A stretch of DNA of 64,000 nt from contig NC_041685.1 of assembly GCF_900005765.1 (NCBI RefSeq), positions 1 through 64,000 on the forward strand, given 5' to 3'. Both the position numbers and the translations under genes were made by a program. Origin of the DNA: Plasmodium relictum. Lineage: Eukaryota; Apicomplexa; Aconoidasida; Haemosporida; Plasmodiidae. This document shows positions 1 to 13,744 of the stretch, one piece after another. Below the pieces are notes generated by a model, which saw nothing but the letters and a program-made list of their open reading frames with translations, was not told the origin of the DNA and did not search any database. Every line of letters starts with the position of its first letter. Position 1 is the first letter of the stretch.

Positions 1-2493
1 CACATAGATTAAGTATAATAATAATATATTAATTTATAAATTATTTTATTAACATTTAAAGTTAAACTTTTGATGTTTTATTAATTATTTTTTTTTTAAC
101 ATAAAACTATTTTTTATATTAGTATAATTTTATGTAAAAAATTATTACATCTAATATAACGTAAAAATAAAAGGAATATTATTATTCTTTTTAACTTTAC
201 CTATTATGATGCCTTAAATTATATAGAGAATTACACATAGTATGTAATTAAACAGATTATCTTTAAGTATTAACTGATTATAACATATAGTTATCTTCAT
301 CTTAATTATTAAAACCTAATTTCCCCAAATAAGGAAAAAGTTTTAATAAAATGGTTTATTTATGTTAATTTACATGTGTTATATTTTGTAATGCATTAAG
401 CAAATATGAATTAATTAATTGTAAATAGTTACGAATATTTTCCATAAAAACCAAAGATTAATTTTTATGATACATACATTTTTTTTATATTTATAATAGA
501 ATACAAATTGAACAGAAAATTTAAAAGTAAAATATTCATTCAAATGTTTCCCATAAATTTTTGCAATATTCATAAATAACTTAAAAAAAGCTTCCCTTAA
601 TAATATTACTAATATTTAAACTTACTAAAAATTAAGAGCTTTTATATTTAAATTTTTTTTTAACAAAATGCTTGCCTTCCTTATTTAATGAATTAAAGCT
701 CGTACCTAAATATTATTTATTTATTTAAATAAAGTATATTATAATATTAGAAATTATTCTTTGTGGCTAAGTATTTATTTATAAGTAGTATAAAAAAAAA
801 AAAAATTGAGCTATTGTAATAAAAATGAAGTTATAAAAATTTTATACTACAATAATATAAAAGTTTATATGCATGTGCATGCACTATTCTTTATATAATA
901 TAAGCTTTTTAATAATAAATTTTCATTTTCAAAAAATTCATTTGGATAGCATTTCAAATGCATATGATTTTTATAAATAAAAATATAATTATGTATATGA
1001 GTATGTATACTTTTTTTTTTATATACACATAAATTTTTTTTTTAAATTATATATCTACTAAATTGAATTATTTTCATTTCATATGTTTGTAATATATACA
1101 AAAAGTTTATAAATTTTACTTAATTTTTAAATACAAATGCAACTAAATTTTTTAAATACATTTACAAAAAATATAGCACTATTTTTCTTCATAATATATA
1201 TAAATATGTGTGCAATTATTTATGATTAAATTGATACATAACATATTTCAAAAAATTTTATATTTCACCATATAAGCATTAAATTAAAAAAAAATTTTAT
1301 ATTTAAGTTAAATATATAATTATTACAAAATATATGAACTAATAAAATTAAATTATTTTTTCTCACACTTATATATTAATGTTTTAAATTATATATAAAA
1401 GTATATGGAAATATAAACCAAAATAAACTCATTGTTTTGTAGCATAATAAGATAAATTTCAAATTTTTTTTCCTTATCATTTTTATATAAGTATTTTTTA
1501 AATGTTATTCTAAAATTAATTTACTTCCAATATTCAAAGTAGCAAATTTATAGAAATTTTGGTAATATTTTTGTATATATTCTATCAAATTTTAATTAAA
1601 TTATAATTTTTAAAAAAAAATAGCATAATTATGTTTATTAAATAAAAATTAAGAAAAATAGAAATATAAATATATGCATACACTTAAATTATTACATACA
1701 TTAATAAAATTTCCCCTTTTTTTTATTTAAAGATACTATGAGAAAATGAAAAAAAAAAAAAATAATACTTATAATAGTTCTTCATAATTAGTTTATTAAA
1801 TTTACTGTCCCCTGTTCTTAATTTCAAACTCAGGTATTAATTATAAATATTCTTCCTATTATATTAGTAATTAATTCGCAGCATACAGCCTCATAAGAAG
1901 AGTACTTTAGAAATAATGCAAGAAAATACTTTTAATGAAGGTATTACATTTTCACATTTTATTTTCTCAGTACACTTTTGTAATTCATAAATAACTTCCT
2001 ATATGACACGAAAAAATAGTTGAGTAATTTTTTTTTAATGATTTTTTTTTTTTTTAAAAAAAATTCTATAAATTCGTTAATTTACTGGAAGGAATATAAT
2101 ATGTCAAAAAAATTAATATTCAAATAAAAAAAGAAAAAACTTTTTTTACAGCTTTAGATTGATAGAATTGCTTTTAACTAAAAGATTCACAATTTTAAAC
2201 ACTAGATTCCAACTATTATTTATAGTTGTTATGTGGCAAATTTATTCTTATATCTTATTATATTAAACCTATTTTTAAATTTTCCATGTAACAACCATAA
2301 ATAATAGATGGAATCTTACAAAGAATGATTTATTATTCCCTATAATATACCTCTAGTTTACAGAAAATATTTAAATAATTTTTATTATATAGCTTATATA
2401 ATTCATTTAAGATAATGGTCTATTAAGTAATTATCACTTAAGTGAAATATTAACTTTGGAAACTGAACTCCTTGATTTTTTGTGCTTCATTAC
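1..2493. other. Subtelomeric non-coding AT-rich sequence
   Basis: No coding region is supportable in this stretch. It is A/T-rich with many homopolymer runs, and no telomere heptamer repeat is visible at the left edge. It ends at the TSD of the first solo LTR. Confidence 0.6.
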
Positions 2494-3025
2494 TGGTTAA
2501 AGATATTATTTCCTTTTTTGAATTTTTAATATGGCAAAAAATTTTATGTATAAGAGCTACCAGTAAGTGCAAGATATTCAAGCAATGAGTATATAATGAT
2601 ATGTATATAAAGATACATATAACAAGATTTGTATTTAAAGTTATGTACACAAAGATGCACATCCAAAGATATGTATAATAGAATAGGTATTATAAAATAT
2701 GTGTATATTAATTTATTTATTTAAAATAAGTTTATGAAAAAAAAAATTATTTGTTCTTTTTATATAGAACATTAGTAGCTTGAATGATTTAAATTTTTAA
2801 TAACAGACAGTATTTTTTCATAAAATTATTGAAAAATTTGATTAAAAAAATAATATATAAATTAAAATTATCTATCTTATATAGCTTAATTATATAAAGT
2901 ATATATTTATATATAATAAATGGTTTTATAATATATAAAACAAATAGGCATTTCTTTATATGCTCTTTATTAATTTGGATTTTTAATATACTACCAAAGT
3001 ATTTGAACAGTCAATTGGTAAATCA
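2494..3025 (+). mobile_element. Solo LTR (Ty3/gypsy type), complete, TSD ATTAC
   Basis: The strand is the transcriptional sense inferred from the gag-bearing element further right. The LTR starts TGGTTAAAGATATT and ends AATTGGTAAATCA, so it has TG...CA termini. It is bounded by a perfect 5-bp direct repeat ATTAC at 2489-2493 and 3026-3030. Near its 3' end it carries the diagnostic box GCTCTTTATTAATTTGG, shared with the other LTRs. The interior (about 2530-2700) holds degenerate repeats of the ATCTTTGTATA type, seen here as the reverse complement. There is no internal coding sequence beside it, so it is a solo LTR left by LTR-LTR recombination. Confidence 0.85.
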
Positions 3026-3604
3026 ATTACATTATTCGTATAAAAATTTATAACAATATTTTTAAATTTAATATTAAGCGAAATAAAATTAATATTTTAT
3101 ATATGCTTACTACCATGTTGTTTGCATTTTCTACATTATTTTTGTTATGATTATACATAGGTCTCTTTATTTTATATATTGACCTTATTGAGAACCAATT
3201 ACCTTGTTAGTCGTTGAGTATACATATATACATGTACAAATACTTTTGTTTTATTGTACTTTTTAATAACACCTTAAGAATATAAAAAAAAAAAATTTTT
3301 AGATTTTTTTTCCTTTTTTTTTAATGTGAAGTAAAATATTTTCTTTTTATGTAGATTGAAACTTTTTTTTTCTTTTAATAAATGATATATAACGTTGTTA
3401 TAAATCTTCTAAGTTAAGATGTTATTGAAGAGTAAATAAAAAGATTATCATGCATATATAATAATATATATTTAAACAGTAAACATACAATAGGTACTTC
3501 GTGAGACTAAAATATAAATTAATTATATTTTAGTTTATTTTTAATTGATTATTTTTTTCTTTTGCTAAAATAGATAAATGATATTAGCAGAGAAAGAAAT
3601 ATAT

Positions 3605-3659
<55 letters not shown>

Positions 3660-4800
3660 TGTTTGATGAAGTTTTGTATACATCTGAAGCGATTAGTGAG
3701 TTCAATAACGAAATATTTATGTATTGTAAAAAATAAAAATATTAAATAACATTATTCTTATTTATGAAATTTTATTACTATTATTTAGTTTTAATGATTT
3801 CTTCTTATATCCTAATCATTTAAATGCTTATTAATTTGATTTTAAACGAACGAAATCATAATTTTTATTTTTTTTTTAATTCACCATAAAATTTTTTATA
3901 ATTTAAAAAAAAAAAAAAAAAATATTAAAATTTAATAACCCTTCAAATGAAAGTGCACCTTTGAGTAATACTTAATAATTAAACGTAACTCTTAAATTAA
4001 CTGCAAAGATGTAGAACTCACAATTTAATAGTCCAAGTAGTAATATTTTTAAATTACAATGTTTTAGAAATAAAAAATGTTTTTTAATAAAATTTTTATT
4101 TCCTTTTTATGCTTTAAGAGTTTTTTATGTTTCGTTTATCATGAAAAATGTAGATATTTTTTTAAAATAATATATAAAAAGTTGGAATAAAATAAAAGAG
4201 AACAAATGAAATTTTTCTATGTACTCCTATAAAAATTACTATTTATTTAATAATAAATTTATTGTAATTGTTTTTTTTCTTAATGGTATTCTCATTATTT
4301 ATAAAATATATGTTAGACATGATGATTACTTATAATAACATACATTAATTTTATAAACCTATAATATATTATTATTCACAATAGAATTCACAAAATGGAA
4401 TAAAATTAGTATAAAGAATTTTTAACGAATATCAATTTATTTAGCTTGAAATGTGTAGTGTTTTCTACAGAAAAACAATCTTAACCTAATTATACTCATC
4501 ATCAGTAAGTGAATATAAAAATAATTGAGACATATATATTATAAACTTTATCATTATCATAATTTATTTTGTAGCTTATTCATACATATTTATTATTTTA
4601 ATAATAATTGTTGTTTTTATTATAATCATCATTAATATTTAAACTATTGTAATTATCCTTTTTTTTATATTTTTCTTCGTTTTTATTGTAATATCAATTA
4701 TTTATAAAGGAATTGCTGCATAAATGTATTTTTATTTTCAGCATCTCATCATAATGGTACTCAAAATTTATCATTATGTTATTGTAAAAATTTCCCTTAT
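3026..4800. other. Non-coding spacer with a (TA)n microsatellite
   Basis: No coding region is seen. It includes a (TA)n run at about 3607-3653. Confidence 0.55.
3607..3653. repeat. (TA)n microsatellite
   Basis: About 23 uninterrupted TA units, read directly from the sequence. Confidence 0.95.
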
Positions 4801-5405
4801 TAGTCAATAATGCTAATTATTGACTTATTCCTAGTAATAGTATCCAAGGAATATCGAGTAAATTAATATTAATTTGTTCATGTATTGTATTCTAAAAAGT
4901 CACATATATTGAAATAAGTACATTATAATGAATAATTTAAAATAAAATATGCGTAGAAAATTTGAACATCAATAAAAAAAGAAATAATATTTTTTTTTCT
5001 TTGAAGAATAATTTTCTTTCTTCTGAAGTATTATGCATAAAAAAGTTGCGTAATAATGTAAAATGATTAAATATTTGAATAATAAAATTTCATTTTTATA
5101 TTAGTTTATTTTTTCTCTTCTAAAAGAAATATAATTTTTTTCTATTTTTTTTTTTTTTGTGATATTCTTTAGTATGTAATAAGGACTATATTAAACTTTG
5201 ATTAACGGTAACCATGTAGTATATGTACAAACTCGTAGAATAAATAAACTTTAAAATTTAATATTACCTATTAATTATAAATAGCTAATATTCAACTATT
5301 ATAATTTATATTATAATAAACAAAACTAGTGAAGCTTATATGCTCTTTATTAATTCGATTGTTTAAAATACTATAAAAATATTTTAAGGGCCAATTAATA
5401 TATCA
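4801..5405 (+). mobile_element. Diverged solo LTR
   Basis: The 3' part (5340-5405) carries the LTR box GCTCTTTATTAATTCG followed by the conserved tail ending AATTAATATATCA. The 5' edge is placed at a diverged terminal palindrome (AGTCAATAA...TTATTGACT) near 4801. A possible 5-bp TSD, TATTA, can be read only if the left edge is moved to 4803, so I do not rely on it. Length (about 605 bp) matches the family. Confidence 0.55.
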
Positions 5406-7892
5406 TATTACCAATTCGCGTAATTAATGAGATTAATAATACTTATAATTCACCATAGAGCTAATCTAATGAATTCTTAATTCATATGATAGAATATTTA
5501 CATATACCATACAAATTAAATAAATTTATATCAAATTTTAAAAGCAAATAAATTTTTTAAAATACATAGTGGAAATATAAATATTAATGAATATATTTTT
5601 ATATATATGTTATTCTGCTAAAAACGATAAATTGAGCATTCAAAATAATTATTTTTTAGAATGTGTTCTTCATATTTAAATTTGTGTCAATGTATTTTCT
5701 TTTTTTCTTTCTTTAAGTTTTAAAATAATATACTTTATTTCTTTAATTATTAATGCATATCCTTTATATAAATATATATTCAGAATATTGTTTGTAGTCT
5801 ACAGAAGAATATTAAAACTAAGTCTTCTTAGTTCGTCTAAAAGTATTTAAAAGAAATAAGTGGATAATAAAATTATACATAGATATATATATATAAAACA
5901 AAAAAAAAAAATGTATAAATATTTATAAAATTAAAGTGAAATTTATATAAATTATAAAGTAATATTTTAAATTAAAATACAAAAAAAAAACAAGATGCAA
6001 ATCCACTGAATAAAAAATATTTCAGTTGAGAAGAATAGTATGCAAACATATAACTTTTTTACAGTAGATTAAATCCACTATATTAAGTCAATAAATGGTG
6101 TTAATTATACACAAAAGAAAAAAAAAAATTATGTATATAGACATATATGTAAGAAAACATTAAAAAAAAATATAATATTCATTTTAAACAAAAGAAAGAA
6201 ACTCACAAATCGGAACAACAAAATGCAAAAAAAAATAATTTATTTTATAATGTTTCTGTAACTTGTAATTAATCTAACGAAAAAAAGGGGAACTAATTTT
6301 CTTTATTTAACTTTATATTTATAAAGATAGGGGAATTCTTATTTCTTTTTTTTTAAGTTAAAAATTTATAACATAAAACTTTATAATATATCTATCACTT
6401 AAAATATTAGGATTAAAAAAAAATTTAACATAAGGTCAATAAATAAATTCCTTATAACTCATTGATCATTTAAAAGAAATTATGTCTTAATTTTATAAAT
6501 ATTTTCAGTTTTGGAAGTAATTATTAAGAAAATTTTATTAATGCTTTTTTTCTTAGAAAATGAACTAAATAGAATCTTTTGTTTACATAAAAGAAACCTC
6601 TTAAACTGTGAAAAAAAAAAATTTACAATTTTCCAATATCAGTTCTATTTCGAAAATCAGAAAAAGTTAATTTTCTTTTTCCAACTTTTCGACCTTTCTT
6701 TTTCCTCTTTTATCATATCCGTATAAGTAAATTAAAATAAGACACAATAAATCTCCATGTCTTTCTTTAATTTAAATTTAGTTTTTTCTTCTGTTTTTAC
6801 CTTTTTTTTCTCATTATTATTTTGTGTTTATGTTATTTTAACTATTTGTTTTTTATTCATATTATCATTTATGTATAATAAAATTGTTGTATATTCACTT
6901 TTCTTTGGTATTAATATGAAATTATCATATTGTTCCAATACTGTATAATCATTCAAATTCATTCAATGTTATATTTTAAATTTTCCTAAATGTAGTTATG
7001 AACCTTAAAGTCTACACACTATCTTTATTTTTATTTTTATAATTTTACGTTTTTTTTCTAATTATAATCTATGTTGAAATATTTATTCATAAAATAATAG
7101 GCGCGTGTAACCTAAACTTTGTATTATCTTTAAGTCTATTTAATGTCATATATTTCCACAAATATTATCATTATTATTATTATCATAATGGCACTTTATA
7201 ATATGCACTATTTATCCTTTTATTTTTGTTTTATTTAATTTTTTTTCTGCAATATTTATTATAGTGCTATTTTGTGTGAAAAGTGGATGCACATATCTGA
7301 ACTATTTCCAATGGTATTATATTTCCTTAATGTTACAACAAATTCAAACAATATTTATCCTTTATTTATCAATAAAATGCAATTTTCATTAATTACACCA
7401 ATTATTATATTATTATAATTTAGCTTATATAATATTATAGGTTTATCACTTTAAATACTAAGTTCAGTTAATGAATTTAGAAATAAAAATTTAATTCTTC
7501 TTAGTTTAATTATATACTTGTGCAAGCTAAATATTTTTGCATAAATAAAAATTATATCTTAATAAAAATAATTATATCCTATAGATAAAAATGTTATTTA
7601 AAATTTGTATTTTTCAGTCTCAAATCCCTTATTTCTAAATTCATCAATAACTTATTCCCAAAAAAAATAATAAAATAATAGAAAAAAATTATTTTTTTTT
7701 TTTTTCTTCATCATTATTATCATAATAAGAAATAAAAATAATTAGCAAATAATTAATTTGTTTTAAATTCATAAAGATCCTACTGTATAATATTTAAATA
7801 ATTATAAATACTATACTTATGTATATACCTGTTTCCATCTGTACACCTTAGTAGAACCTTGTCAATATGGAAAAACATTAATATTTCTTTTA
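5406..7892. other. Non-coding AT-rich spacer
   Basis: There are short open frames at 6511-6726 and 6757-6948, but they are Phe/Leu-rich translations of T-rich sequence with no start context, exon pattern or family resemblance. I see no gene. Sequence at 7873-7897 resembles the outer end of an LTR, perhaps an older one into which the next LTR inserted. Confidence 0.5.
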
Positions 7893-7897
7893 CTAAC

Positions 7898-8386
7898 TGA
7901 TTTATTAATTGGTTATTCAATGACTTGGATAAAAGTAATGAATATCCAAATTAATAAAGAGCAAATTTTAGGACTCCTTTATAATTTCGTATTATAGATT
8001 CTGTTTTTATAATACAAAATTAATTAAATCACTTTATGAAAATAAAAATCTATAAGAGTTAAATAAAATAAAAACAATACACTTAATATCCTTTTCTTTT
8101 TCAATCTTTCTCCATAAAAATTCGTTCTCCAAAAAAAAAAAAAATAAAAAAGAAGATATAATCGTAACGGAGATGTGCCAAAAAAAAATAGTAATATGAC
8201 ACACTAAGTTGATCAAGGTTCTAGTAACTTATTGCATGCAGCGTACTCCTAGATAAAGGAATAATTATTTAAGTTATAAATAATTGTTTAGTACTATGAA
8301 ATTAACTATAAACATATATATAAGTTTTATTAAGATAAACCTCAAACTATACATTAATTAAGGGCAATGAATTTATTCATTGACCA
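7898..8386 (-). mobile_element. Solo LTR, complete, TSD CTAAC
   Basis: On the + strand it begins TGATTTATTAATTGG, contains CAAATTAATAAAGAGCA at about 7950, and ends in a diverged terminal palindrome closing with ATTGACCA. A perfect 5-bp direct repeat CTAAC flanks it (7893-7897 and 8387-8391). At 489 bp it is the shortest copy, probably because of internal deletions. There is no internal coding sequence. Confidence 0.82.
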
Positions 8387-8560
8387 CTAACTATACATAT
8401 GTATTCATGCACTTTTATATTCATAAGAACCATTTTCATCCTTTTATATTATATCACGTTTTAATCTCAAAGTATTCACTATAATCCATTCTCTTGATAT
8501 AAGTAATCATTAAAATAAGCATTTACATCATATGTGTATTTATAATTGTTATTTTCATTA

Positions 8561-9230
8561 TGATTTATTAATTTCCTGTTTAATGAATTTGTCAGAGTAT
8601 TAAACAAACAAATTAATAAAGAGAATGTGTAATTAAATATACTGATTTTTAGTAAATATACGTATTCTTATATTATACACATAAATATTTATCATATATA
8701 ACCTTTAACTTGAATTAATTAATTCTGTATTGCTTAGCAGACCTATATTTATTTTGACAAAGGTATACTTATTTACAAAGGATAAGTATATTCTTTTAAT
8801 ATAGAAACACACAAAAGTAATTAAGTTATAACAAATAATAAAATTAAACTCTAAGTTATTCAATGTCATTTCTAAATATACAAATCATATACAGCACAAA
8901 CGTTATACTTTTTATTCATTAAAAGAAATAAAAAGTTTTCTTATAGTTATTTTTCATACATTAATTTTTATATTTCAATTAAAAATTAATAATCTTTCAG
9001 TTTAAAAATGTCAACAACTCCAAAAAAAAAAAGAAAATTAAATCTCTTTTTTTTTTTTATTTTTAAATTACAAGGGTATATATAAATTAAATAAACAAAA
9101 ACAAAAATAAATATAGCTATATATATATTTTTTTTTATAACTAGCGTCAGTGCATGGCTGAATTGTATTTTCCTAAATAGTAATCTAACTTTATATATTA
9201 CGAAAGGTTAATAATATCTTTTATTAACCA
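8561..9230 (-). mobile_element. Solo LTR, complete, TSD CATTA
   Basis: This is the best-preserved reference copy, 670 bp. On the + strand it runs from TGATTTATTAATTTCC to TTTTATTAACCA, with TG...CA ends. It is bounded by a perfect 5-bp repeat CATTA (8556-8560 and 9231-9235). It shares several blocks with the LTR in the core region at 56927-57469, including AAATATACTGATTTTTAGT and CTAGCGTCAGTG. The right end is the palindrome GGTTAATAA...TTATTAACC. It stands alone, without gag or pol. Confidence 0.9.
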
Positions 9231-10377
9231 CATTATCAATATTTTAGTCATAATTTATTAATAAAAAAATTATTAGACTTTTTTAAATATTAAAAAAATA
9301 TTAAAATAAATAAAATAAGATATACTACAGTTTTCTCATAAATCAGTGCATTAAACCATTCTATAATCTAAAAGTCTCAATAAGATAATAAAATAAAAAA
9401 AATAAAAATTCTTTTTTGATGAAATAAAGTGTAACTTTTTTTTTTTAATAAGATAAAATTTTTACCATTATATAAAAATGGAAATATAAATTTTAAAATT
9501 TTTACTTACTAAAATATTTTATTTTTTTCTATTAAAACTGTTCTTTATATTAATATAAAACTTTATACTAGCGTGCACAGCACATATGCTTAACCAATAA
9601 GATTAGCTTTTGGATTCATTTGAAAGAATAAAAAATAGCTAATCATCTATGTTTTTTTTCCTTTAAATGTTAATACTACTATTAATCTAACGTCTACAAA
9701 AATAAACTAGGCAAATTATATATGGAAAACTTAAAATTGTATACACCTTATTTCTATTAATTATTAAGATTAATTATCTAAAAACTCTCAGTCAAATCCT
9801 TGGAAAAATTAATTTCATAATAAAAGGAAATTTTAACTCATATAAAAATAAATATAAAAAAATTTACATTTTTGAAATTTATAAAAAATAATTAAAAAAT
9901 AGCAAAAAGAAAAAAAAGGAAAAAATAATAAAAGTATGAATAAAGTTCGTAAAATAATATTCATGAAAGTATATTTTAAATTATTTATATTATTTCTAAG
10001 AATTAGTTGTTATTCTTCTAATTTCTTTAAATATGATTATATTTCCATAAAAGTTGTAAATGTCGAATTATTTTTATTTATTTATTTATTTAGAAAATTT
10101 AAAATATATTTAAATATGCAATCATTTCAGTATTTATAACTAATCATTCGCTATAATATTTTTACTATTATTTATATTGAAGAAATATTATAAAATTTTA
10201 AAGCGTATTCTTTAAAAATTTTGTAAATATAAAATATTAAGAAAAAAATAATATATTTATGAAAATATATGTATCAATTCTTTTAATAATATTTATATAA
10301 ATGAAATAAAAGAATAATTATTTTCATACTTATATGAAATTTTAATGATTTATCTAAATTTTTCCTTTTTTATGTTC
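9231..10377. other. Non-coding spacer
   Basis: The only notable content is one ATG-started frame at 9936-10139 (separate entry). The rest shows homopolymer runs and no coding signal. Confidence 0.5.
9936..10139 (+). CDS. Doubtful small ORF with signal-peptide-like N-terminus
   Basis: This is a 67-codon frame with a true ATG. A basic start is followed by a hydrophobic stretch (MKVYFKLFILFLRISC from the second Met) that would suit a signal peptide. That would fit the first exon of a subtelomeric exported or surface protein gene. No second exon can be matched downstream and no protein family is recognisable, so it may equally be a chance frame or a dead first exon. Confidence 0.2.
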   Translation: MNKVRKIIFMKVYFKLFILFLRISCYSSNFFKYDYISIKVVNVELFLFIYLFRKFKIYLNMQSFQYL

Positions 10378-11082
10378 AGATATTAACTTGTTAATTGAAC
10401 TTTCAAAAAATTTTGTGGTATATAAAACCAGATTAATAAAAAACATGTAAATGAATATCTAATTGCTTTATTTATTATAAAACTACTTCTATATAATATT
10501 ATACACTTTTTATGTAAATATTCTATATAATATAAAATAAGAAATTTTTAGTTTACATTAAATTTTTAATTATGTTATTTATAGTTTTATGAAAATTATT
10601 GTCTGTTCTTAAAAACTTAAATAATTAGCACTTACTAAAAAATTATTTATTAAAATCACATCTAATTTTATTTATTTATTTATTTATATAAATTAAAAAA
10701 AATAATTTTCGTTCTTCAAAAAAAAAAAGTTTTCTTTTTTTTTTATGTGCTTTTATACAGACATAATATTATACATATTTTATCATGCATATCTTTGCAT
10801 ACTCATCTTTGTGTAAACCTTTTTATATACATTTTTGTGTAATCTTTGTATAAACATCTTTATATGTATATCTTTTTGTGTGCATATTTATATACACATC
10901 TTTCTATACATATTTTTGTATACTTATCTTTGTATAATCATCTTTATATAAATATCTTTAATACTTATCTTTGTATATGCATCTTTTTTATTGTCTTGCA
11001 TCCACTAGTAACTTTCTATACATAATATTTTTTTCTATATTAAAAGTTCCAAAGTTCAATAACATCTTTTATTGAGAAAACA
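10378..11082 (-). mobile_element. LTR with expanded internal minisatellite, edges approximate
   Basis: On the + strand the left part matches the family start (TATTAACTTGTTAATTG, then CAGATTAATAAAAAACATG) and the right part matches the terminal palindrome (GTTCAATAACATC...ATTGAG). The interior from about 10770 to 10990 is a run of degenerate 12-15-bp units of the form CATCTTTGTATA. A convincing TSD is not visible, so the edges are uncertain by several bases. Confidence 0.65.
10770..10990. repeat. LTR-internal ATCTTT(G/A)TATA minisatellite
   Basis: There are about 15 degenerate units (ATCTTTGCATACTC, ATCTTTGTGTAAAC, ATCTTTATATGTAT and so on). Shorter runs of the same unit occur in the LTRs at 22167-22741 and, reversed, at 2494-3025. 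The array therefore belongs to the LTR family and varies in copy number. Confidence 0.75.
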
Positions 11083-13744
11083 TTATTTTTTGAAAAAATA
11101 TATTCTAAAGTAAGTTGTTTACATTAATAAGAATAAAAAAGAAGAAATTCAAATTAATGAAGAATATTAGAACTAATAATGTAAGCACGAGAAAGAATTA
11201 ACCAACTAAACATCATTCCTCTTGAATATCTAACTTTATCAATTATGAAACTTTAATTTAATTTTTTATTCTTTAAAATTTAAAAATACTAGTAATATAA
11301 TGATTTACCTTCTTATTATTTTGATATCACAAATGTTCCATTACTTTTTTATCATATTTTATTAAATTTTCCACTTTATTAATTACATCAATTCTTTAAT
11401 TTATTTCTCTTATATATTTGTATAAATTGATATGAACTGGTATCGTAATTCTTTGAAATTCTACTTAATATTTCAATCATAACTTTTTTTTCTGAATTTT
11501 TTATAATATATAATCGTTGTTAAAGGGTAATTAACCTTTTTTTTAAAGTACTATTAAAGTATGCATAAAAAGACAGTTAATACATATGCATAGTATTTAT
11601 ACTTAAATACAACATATTTAATTATGTCTATACAAAATTAAAGTATAAATTATGTTTTTATAATTCTTTTTCTAATAATTTTATTCGGAAACGTATAATT
11701 AATGAGTTTAATAATATGTCTATAAGACAATTGATCTCCATAAGTACCTGAATTAATGATATTATATAATATAATCAGTTAACTATTCATGCAAAATATT
11801 TAAGAAAGTATATTAACATATTTCTAATATTATTGTCATATAGCTATAAAAATAAAAAATAATAATAATTTTTTTTAATTATTTTTGTTACATAATGGTT
11901 GTCAGTATTAATATTTTAATTTTTAATTATTCCTCTTTTTTTGTTTGAAATAAAATTATGTTATTATTTTATCAAAATAATTTAGTTTTTTGTAAATATT
12001 TATTAATTTATTTAAAATAAAAATAATTTTATATATAATCAGAAGTCTTTGTATTGAGAATTTAATTTTTAATAAAAATAAGTGAAATTTTTTATTAAAC
12101 TAAATAAACATCCATTATAAAATAGTTTATATATTAAGGATAATACATATATTGAGCTCATTTATTTTTATTTAAAAAATAGTATATTTTCTGTGAAATA
12201 AGATATTTTTTTCATAATATAAAGTTTAATTACATTAAAAATACCTTTTTTATAACGAAAGTATTTTTATAATAAAAAAAAATTAGCAAAGAAAATTATG
12301 CATTCTCTTTATAAATTTTTTGTTTAATATTCTATAAACTTTTTCAAAGAAGTAATTAATAAATTAGATACAAAAATTTTGAGTCTCAATATGTATTCTA
12401 ATATATATATTTATCAAAATCGTTTATAAATATCATAGTTTAGGTTATCTTGAGTTTACTTTTAAATATAATATAATTTAATGCTTTTGCAATTTCTCAA
12501 TTTATGATAATATTATGAACTTCATATTTTTTTTAAGAGTCTTATTTAATATTACATACTTAAATGAAAGTTTTATTTTCATTACTTTCATATTATTCAG
12601 CTATTTTGATAAGGATATTAAACAAACTTTCTTTTAACACTTGTAAGAAAATTATTTTATAAAGAAAACTTACTATTATATATTTTTCCTTCTTTTAATT
12701 AGACGAAGTTATATGTTTATCAAATTAATAAAATTCTAAAATATTACTGTTTGTTTTAAATGGTATATTTATCATTTATTAAAAAACATATAACAATAAA
12801 AAAAAAAAATAAAAATATGAACATTTTATTTTATTAATATACAAGAAAAAAAAGAAATTTATATTCCTAAGTAATTTTTAATATAAAATTTTAAATTCAA
12901 TAAAAGAAATATTAAGTTTCTATCAATCCATAAAACAGCATATACCAAGTATACATATTATAACTTTTTTCATAATTTTATAATTGTTAATATTTTAAAA
13001 TTCTTTATATTTTCTAGTAATTATTAAAATTAATTTTTTATTTTATTTTTAAATAATCACATTAAGTTAATTTCAAATAATGAATAATAGAATCCATAAA
13101 TATGTAATTAAGATTCTATACTAATTAGATTAATTAAAAACTTTTTTGTTCAAAACGTAAAAAAAAAAAATTTCTATACATTATGTAAATAACATATTCA
13201 ATACACTTTTTATCATGGAATAGTTATATTATCATAACTATTGTATATGAGAAATATGATTTAAAATATATTGTTTCTATAATTAAAAAAATTATTTATA
13301 CAATAAACATTTTTTTTTTTTTATTATAAAAAAAAAAGAAAAAAAACAAAAGTTCAGTGTAAAATTCACTTGCATTTTAATAATATTCATAAATTCACAA
13401 AAAAAGATAAATAGCTTTCAATATTAAAATTTTTTTATAAGAAGGATGACACACTTGTAGCCATCCATTAATTTAAAATAGGGAAATAAATAATAAAATA
13501 AAATATAAATAATAAAAAGGAAAAATTAACCTTTTCAAAATATAAATTAAAAAGAAAATTTAATTCTCATAAAATATAATTGTTATGTTATCCCTATTAA
13601 ATATATGTGATTAATGATATATTTATTCATTCTTAATTTTTTTAAAGAATCAAAAAATCCTAAAACAATTATATAAAAAATTAGGAAAAATAAATTAAAT
13701 TTATGATCTATAAACTTTTAAATTAAATTAACTATATTCATATA
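11083..13744. other. Non-coding AT-rich spacer
   Basis: No coding region, RNA gene or clear LTR box is seen in these 2.7 kb. Confidence 0.55.

Noticed and set aside
2450-2662. A 70-residue minus-strand open frame
   Set aside because: It overlaps the left edge and minisatellite of the solo LTR at 2494-3025. The Ile/Tyr-rich translation is the repeat unit read in frame.
6511-6948. Two consecutive hydrophobic open frames resembling membrane proteins
   Set aside because: They are T-rich low-complexity sequence. The first has no ATG, and there are no splice sites or protein-like composition. Phe/Leu content alone is expected from base composition.
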